Assembly: GCF_030692605.1 (NCBI RefSeq)
Contig: NZ_JAUYUD010000105.1
Coordinates: 19,578-83,577, forward strand
Reading direction: 5' to 3'
Source: Lutibacter sp.
Lineage (GTDB): Bacteria; Bacteroidota; Bacteroidia; Flavobacteriales; Flavobacteriaceae
DNA length: 64,000 nt
In this document: in pieces, positions 8,897 through 17,144 of the stretch
Layout: each line of letters opens with the position of its first letter
Position numbering within the stretch: position 1 is the stretch's first letter
The notes under the pieces: generated by a model
The model's database searches: none
Seen by the model: only the letters and a program-made list of their open reading frames with translations
Told to the model about the DNA's origin: nothing
Program-made: the position numbers and the translations under genes

Positions 8897-9052
8897 GTGC
8901 TAACCTCTAATAATTCTGATATATTTAATTACGATTTTGATTGGTGGCAGCCAAGCAAGAATAAAATAATCGAAGGAATTAAAGACGAGTGTTGTGAAAA
9001 GTACAAGAAAAAAAAAGAAAAGCGTTGCAAAAATTGCCCAAATCGAACCTAG
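8897..9052 (+). CDS. Small Cys- and Lys-rich protein, 51 residues
   Basis: GTG-started ORF between the K+ uptake pair and the ClC gene. It has an acidic/aromatic head (SDIFNYDFDWWQPSKNK) and a C-terminal part with a CC pair, a lysine run and CKNCPNRT, giving a CC-x10-C-x2-C array that could bind a metal. This CC-KYKKKK-CKNCP pattern looks like small uncharacterised proteins I associate with Flavobacteriia, from memory only. It starts 40 bases after trkA and could be translated from the same transcript. Function unknown. Confidence 0.6.
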   Translation: MLTSNNSDIFNYDFDWWQPSKNKIIEGIKDECCEKYKKKKEKRCKNCPNRT

Positions 9053-9103
9053 AAAATAATAAATTTAGGTACTTTTACACTTTCTTTTTTTTATAAAAAA
9101 TAA

Positions 9104-10894
9104 ATGCCAAACAAGTCAGAAGTTTTATTTCGTAAATTCTTAAAATGGAGATATCAACACATCTCTAACAAGCAATTTATCCATATTGCCAGCGCAGTTA
9201 TTGGTTTGTTAGCCGGTCTTGGCGCGGTTGTATTAAAAAACTTTACCCACTTTATTCAAGAATTATTAGAAGGAAAATTTATAAAGGAAATTCATCATGC
9301 ATTCTATTTTATTTTTCCAGTTTTTGGTTTGTTAATTGTTCTTCTAATAAAGAAATATATCATTCGTAAAAAAGTAGGTCACGGAATTCCTTCAACTTTA
9401 TATGCTATTTCAAAACTTAAAGGAATTTTACCTAAGCATCAAATGTGGGCATCATTAATTACAGCACCTCTAACTGTTGGTTTCGGTGGTTCCGTAGGTT
9501 TGGAAGGGCCAACTGTTGCTACAGGTGCCGCCCTTGGATCAAATTTCGCGCGATTATTTCATTTAAATCAAACCACTAGAACATTACTAATTGGTGGTGC
9601 TGCTGCTGGTGCAATGTCCTCTATTTTTAAAGCCCCAATTGCTGCAATTATTTTTGCTGTAGAGATTTTTAGCTTAGAACTCACTTTAGCATCAATGATT
9701 CCTCTATTATTGGCTTCAATTACAGCTGTTTTAACATCTTATTTCTTTTTTGGAGATGAAGTATTACTTCATTTCATTTTACAGGATAAATTTGAATTCA
9801 GTGATGTGTCTTTTTATATTCTGTTAGGTGTTTTTTCGGCTGCTATTTCAATTTATTTTAGTAAAGTTTTTTTTGGTGTTGATTCGTTTTTTAAAAAATT
9901 TTCCAATATCTATAAGCGTTTGCTAATTGGAGGAATTTTACTTGGAATCATTATTTATTTTGTGCCACCTCTTTTTGGTGAAGGCTTTTCAACTATTAAT
10001 AATGTATTAAAAGGAAATATAACTGAAGTTGTTAGGAATAATATTTTCCAAAGTGCGGTTGATAATATTTTTATAATTATTGCACTGCTTATTGGATTAA
10101 TTTTATTTAAAATTGTGGCAAGTTCAGTCACTTTTGGTGCTGGAGGTGTAGGTGGAATATTTGCACCAACCCTTTTTACCGGTAGTATTACTGGGTATGT
10201 TTTTGCTTTAATAATAAATACAAGTAACTTGTTTAACCATCAATTATCATTAACAAATTTCGCAATGGTTGGCATGGCAGGTTTAATGGCAGGAATTTTA
10301 CATGCCCCTTTAACAGCTATATTTTTAATTGCCGAAATTACAGGAGGTTACGAATTATTTGTACCTTTAATGATTGTTGCTTCAATTTCATATATCATTA
10401 CAAAAAAATACATTCCTCATAATATTTACCACAAACAATTAGCTGAAAAAGGACAATTATTGACTCATGATAAAGATAAAAATGTGTTGATGATGTTGGA
10501 TTTAGACAAATTGATTGAAACGGATTTTGTTCTGCTAAACCCTGAAATGACTTTAGGAGATGTAGTAACCAAAGCTGTTGCAAAATCTTCTAGGAATCAT
10601 TTTCCTGTAATAAATGAAGAAAATGAATTTTTAGGAATCCTTACTATCAATGATATTAGAAGTATTATGTTTAATCAAGAATTATATGAAACAATAAAAG
10701 TAGCAGATTTAATGCATGATGGTTCCGATATTATTTATTATGAAAAAGATTCGGCCGAAGCAATTTTAGAAAAATTTAAACGATGTTCTGCTTGGAATTT
10801 AGTGGTGTTAAAAGATGGTAAATACTTTGGATTTATTTCAAAATCTAGACTCTTGACAGCTTATCGAAGAAAATTGATTGATGTTACAGCTTAA
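9104..10894 (+). CDS. ClC-family chloride channel/transporter with CBS pair
   Basis: 596 residues: ClC membrane core at about 20-440 and two CBS domains at about 460-590. Ion-path motifs are present: GHGIPS (position of GSGIPE), GSVGLEGPTV with the gating glutamate kept, and GAGGVGGIFAPTLFTG (GxFxP). The external gating Glu allows either channel or H+-coupled antiporter behaviour; I cannot assign the proton glutamate. The CBS pair probably senses nucleotides. A 77-residue membrane protein follows 24 bases later. Proximity to TrkH/TrkA suggests an ion-homeostasis cluster, which is inference. Confidence 0.95.
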   Translation: MPNKSEVLFRKFLKWRYQHISNKQFIHIASAVIGLLAGLGAVVLKNFTHFIQELLEGKFIKEIHHAFYFIFPVFGLLIVLLIKKYIIRKKVGHGIPSTLYAISKLKGILPKHQMWASLITAPLTVGFGGSVGLEGPTVATGAALGSNFARLFHLNQTTRTLLIGGAAAGAMSSIFKAPIAAIIFAVEIFSLELTLASMIPLLLASITAVLTSYFFFGDEVLLHFILQDKFEFSDVSFYILLGVFSAAISIYFSKVFFGVDSFFKKFSNIYKRLLIGGILLGIIIYFVPPLFGEGFSTINNVLKGNITEVVRNNIFQSAVDNIFIIIALLIGLILFKIVASSVTFGAGGVGGIFAPTLFTGSITGYVFALIINTSNLFNHQLSLTNFAMVGMAGLMAGILHAPLTAIFLIAEITGGYELFVPLMIVASISYIITKKYIPHNIYHKQLAEKGQLLTHDKDKNVLMMLDLDKLIETDFVLLNPEMTLGDVVTKAVAKSSRNHFPVINEENEFLGILTINDIRSIMFNQELYETIKVADLMHDGSDIIYYEKDSAEAILEKFKRCSAWNLVVLKDGKYFGFISKSRLLTAYRRKLIDVTA

Positions 10895-10918
10895 ATGTAA
10901 TTTATAAAAATTTGAAAA

Positions 10919-11152
10919 ATGAAAAATATTATTATTATAATTTTGATAGTGGTTATTTCAACCCTTGTTTATGGTTTTTACATTAAATCAAACAGTGATC
11001 CAAACGGTGAAATAATAATAGGAATTGCAGTGTTGTCTATCGCCTTTATTTTAATGCCGCTATTTATTTATCATAGATATAAAAACAAAAACATGAGCAA
11101 TTTTAGGTTGGATAAATGGCTTGACGAATTAAATAAAAATGAGAAAAAATAG
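10919..11152 (+). CDS. Small two-TM membrane protein, unknown
   Basis: 77 residues. A very hydrophobic N-terminus (residues 3-20, IIIIILIVVISTLVYGFY) and a second helix (about 32-51, EIIIGIAVLSIAFILMPLFIY) are followed by a charged cytoplasmic-looking tail (HRYKNKNMSNFRLDKWLDELNKNEKK). It sits 24 bases downstream of the ClC gene in the same direction, so it is probably in that operon. No named family recognised. Confidence 0.75.
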   Translation: MKNIIIIILIVVISTLVYGFYIKSNSDPNGEIIIGIAVLSIAFILMPLFIYHRYKNKNMSNFRLDKWLDELNKNEKK

Positions 11153-11229
11153 TTAACAGTATTTTAGTGTACAGTCGCAGTTTATAATTACATTTTTCGC
11201 TAAAATATTCAACTTTTCGCTAAAAAACC

Positions 11230-11261
11230 ATTGCCTATTTGCCTATTGCCTATTTGCCCAA
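11230..11261. repeat. Short tandem repeat of GCCTATTT/GCCTATT
   Basis: The unit GCCTATTT or GCCTATT is repeated three times followed by a partial GCC, in the spacer after the 77-residue gene. Not coding. A low-complexity spacer repeat. Confidence 0.6.
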
Positions 11262-11282
11262 TGACTTTTACCTAAAAAAACA

Positions 11283-11732
11283 CTAATTCCAATTTCTTTT
11301 TTCAATAAAAAATCTTTTCATTATTTCTGCACATTCTACTTCCAAAATTCCTCCTAAAACCACAGTTTTTGGATGCAAGGTTGTATTCAAAACATTAAAA
11401 CCTCTTTTAAGTTCAGAAGCACCATATACAATTTTACCTAATTGTGCCCAATAACTTGCACCAGCACACATCTGGCAAGGTTCTAGAGTAACATATAATG
11501 TGCATTCAATTAAATATTTGCCACCTAAAAAATCAGCTGCGGCAGTAAATGCCTGCATTTCTGCATGTGCTGTAACATCTGTAAGGGTTTCTGTTAAATT
11601 ATGAGCACGTGCAATAATTTGATTATTCATAACAATAACTGCTCCAACCGGCACCTCATTTTTATCATAAGCCAATTGCGCTTCTTGCAATGCTTTTTTC
11701 ATAAAATACGTGTCGTCAAAAGGATTTATCAT
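11283..11732 (-). CDS. tadA: tRNA-specific adenosine deaminase / nucleoside deaminase
   Basis: 149 residues, normal for TadA, which converts A34 to inosine in tRNA-Arg(ACG). The zinc-site motifs are H56-A-E58 (HAEMQAF) and P-C86-QM-C89 (EPCQMCAG); E58 is the proton shuttle. Closely related guanine deaminases share these motifs, so activity on free bases is an alternative. The N-terminus MINPFDDTYFMKKALQEA is TadA-like. The start codon is only four bases after a TAnnTTTG element, implying an mRNA with almost no leader. It is divergent from dxs. Confidence 0.9.
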   Translation of the reverse strand: MINPFDDTYFMKKALQEAQLAYDKNEVPVGAVIVMNNQIIARAHNLTETLTDVTAHAEMQAFTAAADFLGGKYLIECTLYVTLEPCQMCAGASYWAQLGKIVYGASELKRGFNVLNTTLHPKTVVLGGILEVECAEIMKRFFIEKRNWN

Positions 11733-11736
11733 ACTT

Positions 11737-11744
11737 CAAAAGTA
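11737..11744 (-). promoter_or_regulatory. Predicted -7 element for tadA
   Basis: TACTTTTG on the minus strand (TAnnTTTG), ending four bases before the tadA ATG. Suggests a leaderless or near-leaderless transcript. Confidence 0.55.
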
Positions 11745-11778
11745 ATTTTTTTTAATTCAACTAACAATTTAATTATTG

Positions 11779-11786
11779 TAGTTTTG
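11779..11786 (+). promoter_or_regulatory. Predicted -7 element for dxs
   Basis: TAGTTTTG (TAnnTTTG), ending six bases before the dxs ATG. It is back to back with the tadA element 35 bases away. Confidence 0.55.
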
Positions 11787-11792
11787 TATACA

Positions 11793-13562
11793 ATGATTAA
11801 AAATTTGTTAGCACATATTAATAGTCCGAAAGATTTGCGCAAACTTTCAAAAACCCAACTCCCTCAGTTGGCGTTAGAATTGCGTAATTTTATTATAGAT
11901 ATTGTTGCAACAAAAGAAGGTCATTTAGGCGCAAGTTTAGGTGTAGTTGAATTAACTATTGCGCTTCATTATGTATTTGACACTCCAAATGATTTATTGG
12001 TTTGGGACGTTGGTCACCAAGCATACGGACATAAAATTTTAACCGAAAGAAAATCGGTTTTTCACACAAACCGACAGCTTAAAGGAGTTTCTGGTTTCCC
12101 AAAAATAAGTGAAAGCAAGTATGATGCTTTTGGAACTGGGCATTCTTCAACCTCCATTTCTGCAACGTTAGGGATGGCTTTGGCTTCAAAAATTAAAGGT
12201 GATTTTAATAAACACCATATAGCAGTAATTGGAGATGCATCCATTGCCAGCGGCATGGCTTTTGAAGGTTTAAATCACGCTGGAGTAACCGATGCTAATT
12301 TATTAATAATTTTAAACGACAATGCAATGGGGATTGATCCAAGTGTTGGTGCTTTAAAAAACTATTTTACAGACATTAAGGCTGGTAAAAAAGTTAGAAA
12401 AAACAATATTATTGAAGCCTTAAATTTTAACTATTTTGGACCAATTGACGGACATAATATTGACGAGATTATTACTGAATTAGAACGATTAAAAACCATA
12501 AAAGGTCCTAAATTTTTACACATTATAACCACCAAAGGCAAAGGATTAGAGCAGGCCGAACAAGATCAAGTCACTTACCACGCTCCAGGAAAATTTAATA
12601 AATTAACAGGTAATTTAATAGTAAAAGAAAAAAAAGAAGAGCCTCCAAAATATCAAGATGTTTTTGGAGAAACCTTGGTTGAATTGGCTAGATTGAATGA
12701 CAAAATTGTTGGAATTACACCAGCAATGCCAACAGGTTGTTCTTTAAAATTAATGTTAGATGAAATACCTGAAAGGGCTTTTGATGTGGGTATTGCCGAA
12801 CAACATGCGGTTACTTTAGCGGCAGGAATGGCAACGCAAGGTTTAATTCCGTTTTGTAATATTTATTCAACCTTTTTACAGCGCGCTTACGATCAAATAA
12901 TTCATGATGTAGCCTTACAAAATTTACCTGTGATTTTTTGCATAGATAGAGCTGGAATTGTTGGTGAAGATGGAGCAACACACCACGGAATTTTTGATAT
13001 TGCCTATTTGAGATGTATACCTAACTTGGTGATTTTTGCACCTTTAAATGAAGTTGAATTACGTAACATTATGTACACTGCACAATTGGAAATAGATTTT
13101 CCATTAGCCATTAGATACCCACGAGGAAGAGGAACTATTATAGATTGGAAACAGCCTTTTTATAAAATTGAGATTGGTAAAGGAAGTTGTATTGCCAAAG
13201 GTGATGAAATAGCTATTTTAAGTATTGGCACAATAGGAAACAAAATAATTGAAATTCAAGAATATTTTCCAAAAAATAAAGTTGCTCATTACAGTATGAG
13301 ATTTATAAAACCTATGGATGAATCACTACTTCATACCATTTTTACCAATTTTAAAACTATTGTTACTATTGAAGATGGTACTGTTATTGGCGGATTTGGA
13401 AGTGCTATTCTAGAATTTGCATCAAAAAATAATTATACTAATTCTGTAAAAAACTTGGGTGTTCCTGATACTTTTATTGAACATGGCTCCATAGAAGAAT
13501 TATGTGATACTGTTCATTTATCAAATCAAAAAATTCTAGAATTTATTGTTAACTTATCATAA
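11793..13562 (+). CDS. dxs: 1-deoxy-D-xylulose-5-phosphate synthase
   Basis: 589 residues, shorter than the 620 of E. coli Dxs. The frame is open far upstream into tadA, but ATG at 11793 gives the expected N-terminus (NSPKDLRKLSKTQLPQLALE). It condenses pyruvate and glyceraldehyde-3-phosphate with TPP, the first step of MEP isoprenoid synthesis. Seen: TPP-site GHQAYGHKIL and GDASIASGMAFEGLNHAG, then transketolase pyrimidine-domain GIAEQHAVTLAAGMA and DRAGIVGEDGATHHG. The DRAG motif distinguishes Dxs from ordinary transketolases. Other MEP-pathway genes are not in the window. Confidence 0.95.
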   Translation: MIKNLLAHINSPKDLRKLSKTQLPQLALELRNFIIDIVATKEGHLGASLGVVELTIALHYVFDTPNDLLVWDVGHQAYGHKILTERKSVFHTNRQLKGVSGFPKISESKYDAFGTGHSSTSISATLGMALASKIKGDFNKHHIAVIGDASIASGMAFEGLNHAGVTDANLLIILNDNAMGIDPSVGALKNYFTDIKAGKKVRKNNIIEALNFNYFGPIDGHNIDEIITELERLKTIKGPKFLHIITTKGKGLEQAEQDQVTYHAPGKFNKLTGNLIVKEKKEEPPKYQDVFGETLVELARLNDKIVGITPAMPTGCSLKLMLDEIPERAFDVGIAEQHAVTLAAGMATQGLIPFCNIYSTFLQRAYDQIIHDVALQNLPVIFCIDRAGIVGEDGATHHGIFDIAYLRCIPNLVIFAPLNEVELRNIMYTAQLEIDFPLAIRYPRGRGTIIDWKQPFYKIEIGKGSCIAKGDEIAILSIGTIGNKIIEIQEYFPKNKVAHYSMRFIKPMDESLLHTIFTNFKTIVTIEDGTVIGGFGSAILEFASKNNYTNSVKNLGVPDTFIEHGSIEELCDTVHLSNQKILEFIVNLS

Positions 13563-13591
13563 AAAAACACTCATTAAAATAAGTGTTTTTT
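13563..13591. terminator. Terminator between dxs and the convergent ALDH7 gene
   Basis: Stem AAAACACT / AGTGTTTT with a short AT loop (CATTAAAATA region) and A- and T-runs on both sides. Suited to bidirectional termination of the two convergent genes. Confidence 0.75.
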
Positions 13592-13616
13592 ACAATTCTG
13601 TATTTTTAATTCAATT

Positions 13617-15170
13617 TTACAAATCAAATTTAATTCCTTGTGCTAAAGGAAGTTCTGTTGTGTAATTAATGGTATTTGTTTGACGTCTCATATAAATTTT
13701 CCAAGCATCGGAGCCAGATTCTCGTCCGCCGCCAGTTTCTTTTTCACCACCAAAAGCGCCTCCAATTTCTGCGCCTGAAGTTCCAATATTTACATTAGCA
13801 ATACCACAATCTGAACCTGCTTGAGACAAAAATTGTTCTGCTTCACGCAAATTATTAGTCATTATTGCAGATGATAATCCTTGAGCTACGCCATTCTGAA
13901 TTTCAATGGCATTTGTAACATCTCCTGTATATTTCATTAAATACAAAATTGGTGCAAAAGTTTCATGTTGCACAATTTTAAAATCGTTTGATGCTTCAGC
14001 AATTGCCGGTTTTACATAACAACCACTTTCATAACCAATTCCACTTAAAACACCTCCTTCAACTAAAACAGTGCCTCCTTCTTCAACAACTTTTGCTAAT
14101 GCTTGTTCATACATTTTAACAGCATCTTTATCAATTAAAGGCCCAACGTGATTGTTTTGATCCAACGGATTACCAATGCGCAATTGTTTGTATGCTGCAA
14201 CTAAGGTGTTCTTTACTTTATCATATATAGATTCATGAATAATTAATCTACGAGTAGAAGTGCATCGCTGTCCCGCGGTTCCTACAGCACCAAATATTGC
14301 TCCAATAATACTTATCTTAATATCGGCGTCTGGTGTTATAATAATTGCATTGTTTCCTCCTAATTCTAATAAAGATCTTCCCAAACGTTCGGCTACTGTT
14401 TTAGCCACAATTTTTCCCATTCTGGTAGAACCTGTTGCTGAAATTAAAGGAATTCTTGGGTCGTTAGACATAAATTCCCCAACCTTATAATCACCGTTTA
14501 CTATACAAGAAATTCCTTCTGGCAAATTATTTTCTTTTAATACTTCAGTCATAATATTTTGACAAGCAATGCTGCATAAAGGTGCTTTTTCTGATGCTTT
14601 CCAAACACAAACATCGCCACAAATCCAAGCTAGTGCCGTATTCCAACTCCAAACAGCTACTGGAAAATTAAATGCAGAAATTATACCTACAATTCCTAAC
14701 GGATGGTATTGCTCATACATTCTATGACCAGGTCTTTCGGAATGCATTGTTAAGCCGTGTAATTGTCGAGAGAGTCCAACAGCAAAATCACAGATATCTA
14801 TCATTTCTTGTACTTCGCCCAACCCTTCTTGCAAGGATTTTCCCATTTCATATGAAACAAGTTCGCCTAAGGGTTGTTTTAAAGCTCTTAGTTTATCACC
14901 AAATTGTCTCACAATTTCTCCACGCAAAGGGGCTGGCTTTAATCTCCAACTTTTATATGCAGTTTGAGCAGTTTCCATCACTTTTTCATAATCTTCTTTG
15001 GTTGTTGTGCTCACTTTTCCAATTAACTTTCCATCAACAGGTGAATAAGATGCAATTACAGCGCCTTTTCCAAAACTATTAACTCCAGTTGAAGTGCCTT
15101 GATTTAACTCTTTTACTCCTAAAAGTTTTAGAGATTGCTGTATTTTTTGAGCTATTGTTGAAATTTCCAT
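13617..15170 (-). CDS. ALDH7-type aldehyde dehydrogenase (2-aminoadipate semialdehyde dehydrogenase)
   Basis: 517 residues. Catalytic C303 in GTAGQRCTSTRRL, general base E269 in LLELGGNNAI and N168 in SAFNFPVAVWSWN. Whole-protein flavour, including LLELGGNNA and the C-terminal GGEKETGGGRESGSDAWKIY, is that of ALDH7/antiquitin, which oxidises 2-aminoadipate-6-semialdehyde to 2-aminoadipate in lysine breakdown. A glutaryl-CoA dehydrogenase at 60790-61968 fits the lower part of such a route, though it is far away. It has its own TAnnTTTG element. Substrate assignment is by family resemblance. Confidence 0.92.
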   Translation of the reverse strand: MEISTIAQKIQQSLKLLGVKELNQGTSTGVNSFGKGAVIASYSPVDGKLIGKVSTTTKEDYEKVMETAQTAYKSWRLKPAPLRGEIVRQFGDKLRALKQPLGELVSYEMGKSLQEGLGEVQEMIDICDFAVGLSRQLHGLTMHSERPGHRMYEQYHPLGIVGIISAFNFPVAVWSWNTALAWICGDVCVWKASEKAPLCSIACQNIMTEVLKENNLPEGISCIVNGDYKVGEFMSNDPRIPLISATGSTRMGKIVAKTVAERLGRSLLELGGNNAIIITPDADIKISIIGAIFGAVGTAGQRCTSTRRLIIHESIYDKVKNTLVAAYKQLRIGNPLDQNNHVGPLIDKDAVKMYEQALAKVVEEGGTVLVEGGVLSGIGYESGCYVKPAIAEASNDFKIVQHETFAPILYLMKYTGDVTNAIEIQNGVAQGLSSAIMTNNLREAEQFLSQAGSDCGIANVNIGTSGAEIGGAFGGEKETGGGRESGSDAWKIYMRRQTNTINYTTELPLAQGIKFDL

Positions 15171-15198
15171 AAGTTGATTTAATTTTAATTTGAAGAGA

Positions 15199-15206
15199 CA
15201 AAACTA
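15199..15206 (-). promoter_or_regulatory. Predicted -7 element for the ALDH7 gene
   Basis: TAGTTTTG on the minus strand, 28 bases before the ATG at 15170. Confidence 0.5.
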
Positions 15207-15230
15207 CGAATAATAATAACTATAAAATGA

Positions 15231-15258
15231 AAAGCCATTTCAAATCTGAAATGGCTTT
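15231..15258 (-). terminator. Terminator of the sigma factor/barrel-protein operon
   Basis: Strong stem with arms AAAGCCATTTCA / TGAAATGGCTTT and a short loop, followed on the minus strand by T-rich sequence. It lies between the barrel-protein gene and ALDH7. Confidence 0.8.
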
Positions 15259-15298
15259 CTTCATTCAATATTTGGTAACCAACCAAATAATAAACCAA

Positions 15299-16504
15299 CT
15301 AAAACTTATAATTTAAACCGGTATAAACTCCTAAATAGTATGGCTGAAAACTTCCAGCATTTTTAGAAAAGGTATTTGTTTGAACTTTAAACATTGGTGA
15401 AATGTTTATGTATAAATTTTTATGAATTAAATAATCTACATCAACTCCTATATTTCCACTAAAATTAACAGATCTTAAATTGTTTGAAGATCCTAAACTT
15501 TGAGAAAAACTATTTGTTTCTATAATAACCTCATCATTATTAAGTAACAGGGTGCTAAAACCTCCAACTACATTTATGCCTAATTTACCATCATTAATAC
15601 TGTATTTAACTTCAACAGGAATTTCAATGTATCCAAATACTTGGTTCATTCTTCCTACATTATCCAAGGTGCTCAACACTTCACCAAAAGCTTGTTTTGA
15701 AGCAATTTCATTTTTAGATTCTAATGGAATAGCAGAAAGGTTAGAAAAACCAACAACACCATTACCTGAAACCACATAAATATTATTAGTGGTATATCCT
15801 AAACTAATTAAATTAACACCCGATTGCAAACTAAATTTATCGCTAATTTGATATGCGAATTTTACTCCATATGAATAGGAGGTGTTTGAAGAAGTTGAAT
15901 TATTTTTAAATTGCTCATCAACCCCAGATCCTCCACCAAAGGAATTAAAATAAATAGGTGCAAAAATAGTCGAAACTGTAAATTTATTTGAAGAAATTTG
16001 TTGATTTGAAATATGTTTTGCTTCCTTTTTAGCTGCAAAAAAAGTTTTTTTAGGAACAATTTCTTGCGTTTTAATAATTTTTTTATTACTCTTTAATTCA
16101 GCCTTAGATTCTGAAATAGGCTGATCCTCTTTTCCAATTTGTTTCGCTATATTTTCAGTCTTTTTGTTTTTATCTAAGGTATTTATATCCTTTTTCGAAT
16201 TTTCTTTTAAAGGAATCTTTTTATTTTCAACATCCTTTGTTTCATTTTCTTTTGATTTTGAAACAATTGGTAATATTTTGGAAGTAAAAGTGCTGTTAGG
16301 TAATAAATAAATAGTACCAATACCAAAAATCATAACAAAAACAGCAGCAATACTAGCAATTTTGAACCAAAAAGGTAATCCTCTTTTTACAACAGTAGGT
16401 TGTAATTGTTTTTCAATGGCATCCCAAGATTTATAAGGTGGCAAAACCTCATAATCTTTTAATCTTTCTTGAAAGATTCTATCTATGTTCTTAAAATTAT
16501 TCAC
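15299..16504 (-). CDS. Membrane-anchored outer-membrane beta-barrel protein, putative sigma-factor partner
   Basis: 401 residues in three parts: a short cytoplasmic-type head (1-45, FQERLKDYEVLPPYKSWDAIEKQL pattern), one TM helix (about 46-68), a Lys/Glu-rich, probably unstructured linker (about 70-173), and a C-terminal region (about 176-401) with alternating strands ending in aromatic ...GVYTGLNYKF, like PorT/OmpA-type barrels. There is no cleavable signal peptide. It starts 12 bases after the ECF sigma factor stop, so the two are co-transcribed. The head occupies the position of an anti-sigma domain, but I see no named anti-sigma family. Confidence 0.8.
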   Translation of the reverse strand: MNNFKNIDRIFQERLKDYEVLPPYKSWDAIEKQLQPTVVKRGLPFWFKIASIAAVFVMIFGIGTIYLLPNSTFTSKILPIVSKSKENETKDVENKKIPLKENSKKDINTLDKNKKTENIAKQIGKEDQPISESKAELKSNKKIIKTQEIVPKKTFFAAKKEAKHISNQQISSNKFTVSTIFAPIYFNSFGGGSGVDEQFKNNSTSSNTSYSYGVKFAYQISDKFSLQSGVNLISLGYTTNNIYVVSGNGVVGFSNLSAIPLESKNEIASKQAFGEVLSTLDNVGRMNQVFGYIEIPVEVKYSINDGKLGINVVGGFSTLLLNNDEVIIETNSFSQSLGSSNNLRSVNFSGNIGVDVDYLIHKNLYINISPMFKVQTNTFSKNAGSFQPYYLGVYTGLNYKF

Positions 16505-16516
16505 CTTGTCTATTTC

Positions 16517-17056
16517 TTAAATCGACTGTTGTTTTTGTTGATATGCTTCAATTTTTTGCTTTAAAATTCCCCTAGCTCTTGCTAAATTAGATTTAGAAGT
16601 TCCTTCTGCGATTAAAAGCATACTAGAAATTTCTTTGTGTGAATAACCATCTAAAACGTACATGTTAAAAACTAATCTGTACCTCTCTGGTAATTCATTA
16701 ATTAGATTCAATAAAAAATCTAAAGAAATTTCAATATCATCGTCAACATCAACAATAACTTCGTCTGGTATATCCTCTGTTACAATATTTAAAACTCTCT
16801 TTTTTCTATACTTTAGCAAAATGGTGTTTACCATAACCCTTTTTAACCATCCCTCAAATGATCCCTTAAAATTAAACTGCCCAATTTTACTAAAAATGGT
16901 AATAAAACCATCTTGAAAATTATCTTGAGCCTCTTGTTTATTTTTAGAATATTTAAGGCATATAGAAAATAACTTACCCGCAAAAAGCTGATAAATTTCT
17001 TCTTGTGCAACTCTGTCATTCTTTGCACATTTTTTTATGAGTTTATTTAAACCCAA
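16517..17056 (-). CDS. ECF-type RNA polymerase sigma factor
   Basis: 179 residues, the ECF size. Region 2 is at about 20-90 (YSKNKQEAQDNFQDGFITIF, FEGWLKRVMVNTILLKYRKK) and region 4 at about 115-170 (LPERYRLVFNMYVLDGYSHK, then an HTH with EISSMLLIAEGTSKSNLARAR). An acidic stretch (DVDDDIEISLD) links them. The next gene encodes its likely membrane partner. ECF factors in Bacteroidota usually respond to envelope signals; the signal here is unknown. No TAnnTTTG element is evident upstream, so another sigma or autoregulation is possible. Confidence 0.95.
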   Translation of the reverse strand: MGLNKLIKKCAKNDRVAQEEIYQLFAGKLFSICLKYSKNKQEAQDNFQDGFITIFSKIGQFNFKGSFEGWLKRVMVNTILLKYRKKRVLNIVTEDIPDEVIVDVDDDIEISLDFLLNLINELPERYRLVFNMYVLDGYSHKEISSMLLIAEGTSKSNLARARGILKQKIEAYQQKQQSI

Positions 17057-17118
17057 ATAGCTAGCTTTTAATTGTTAAATAGATACCATCAAAGACAATT
17101 GGTTGCGTAAATTTACAT

Positions 17119-17126
17119 TACTTTTG
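17119..17126 (+). promoter_or_regulatory. Predicted -7 element for the LuxE-like gene
   Basis: TACTTTTG, 18 bases before the ATG at 17145. It argues for that start rather than the upstream TTG at 17103. Confidence 0.5.
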
Positions 17127-17144
17127 TATTGTTTCCCAATTTTT

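Noticed and set aside
11601..11792. Longer N-terminus for dxs from the upstream open frame
   Set aside because: It overlaps tadA antisense, does not resemble Dxs, and a promoter element plus ATG at 11793 gives the normal start.
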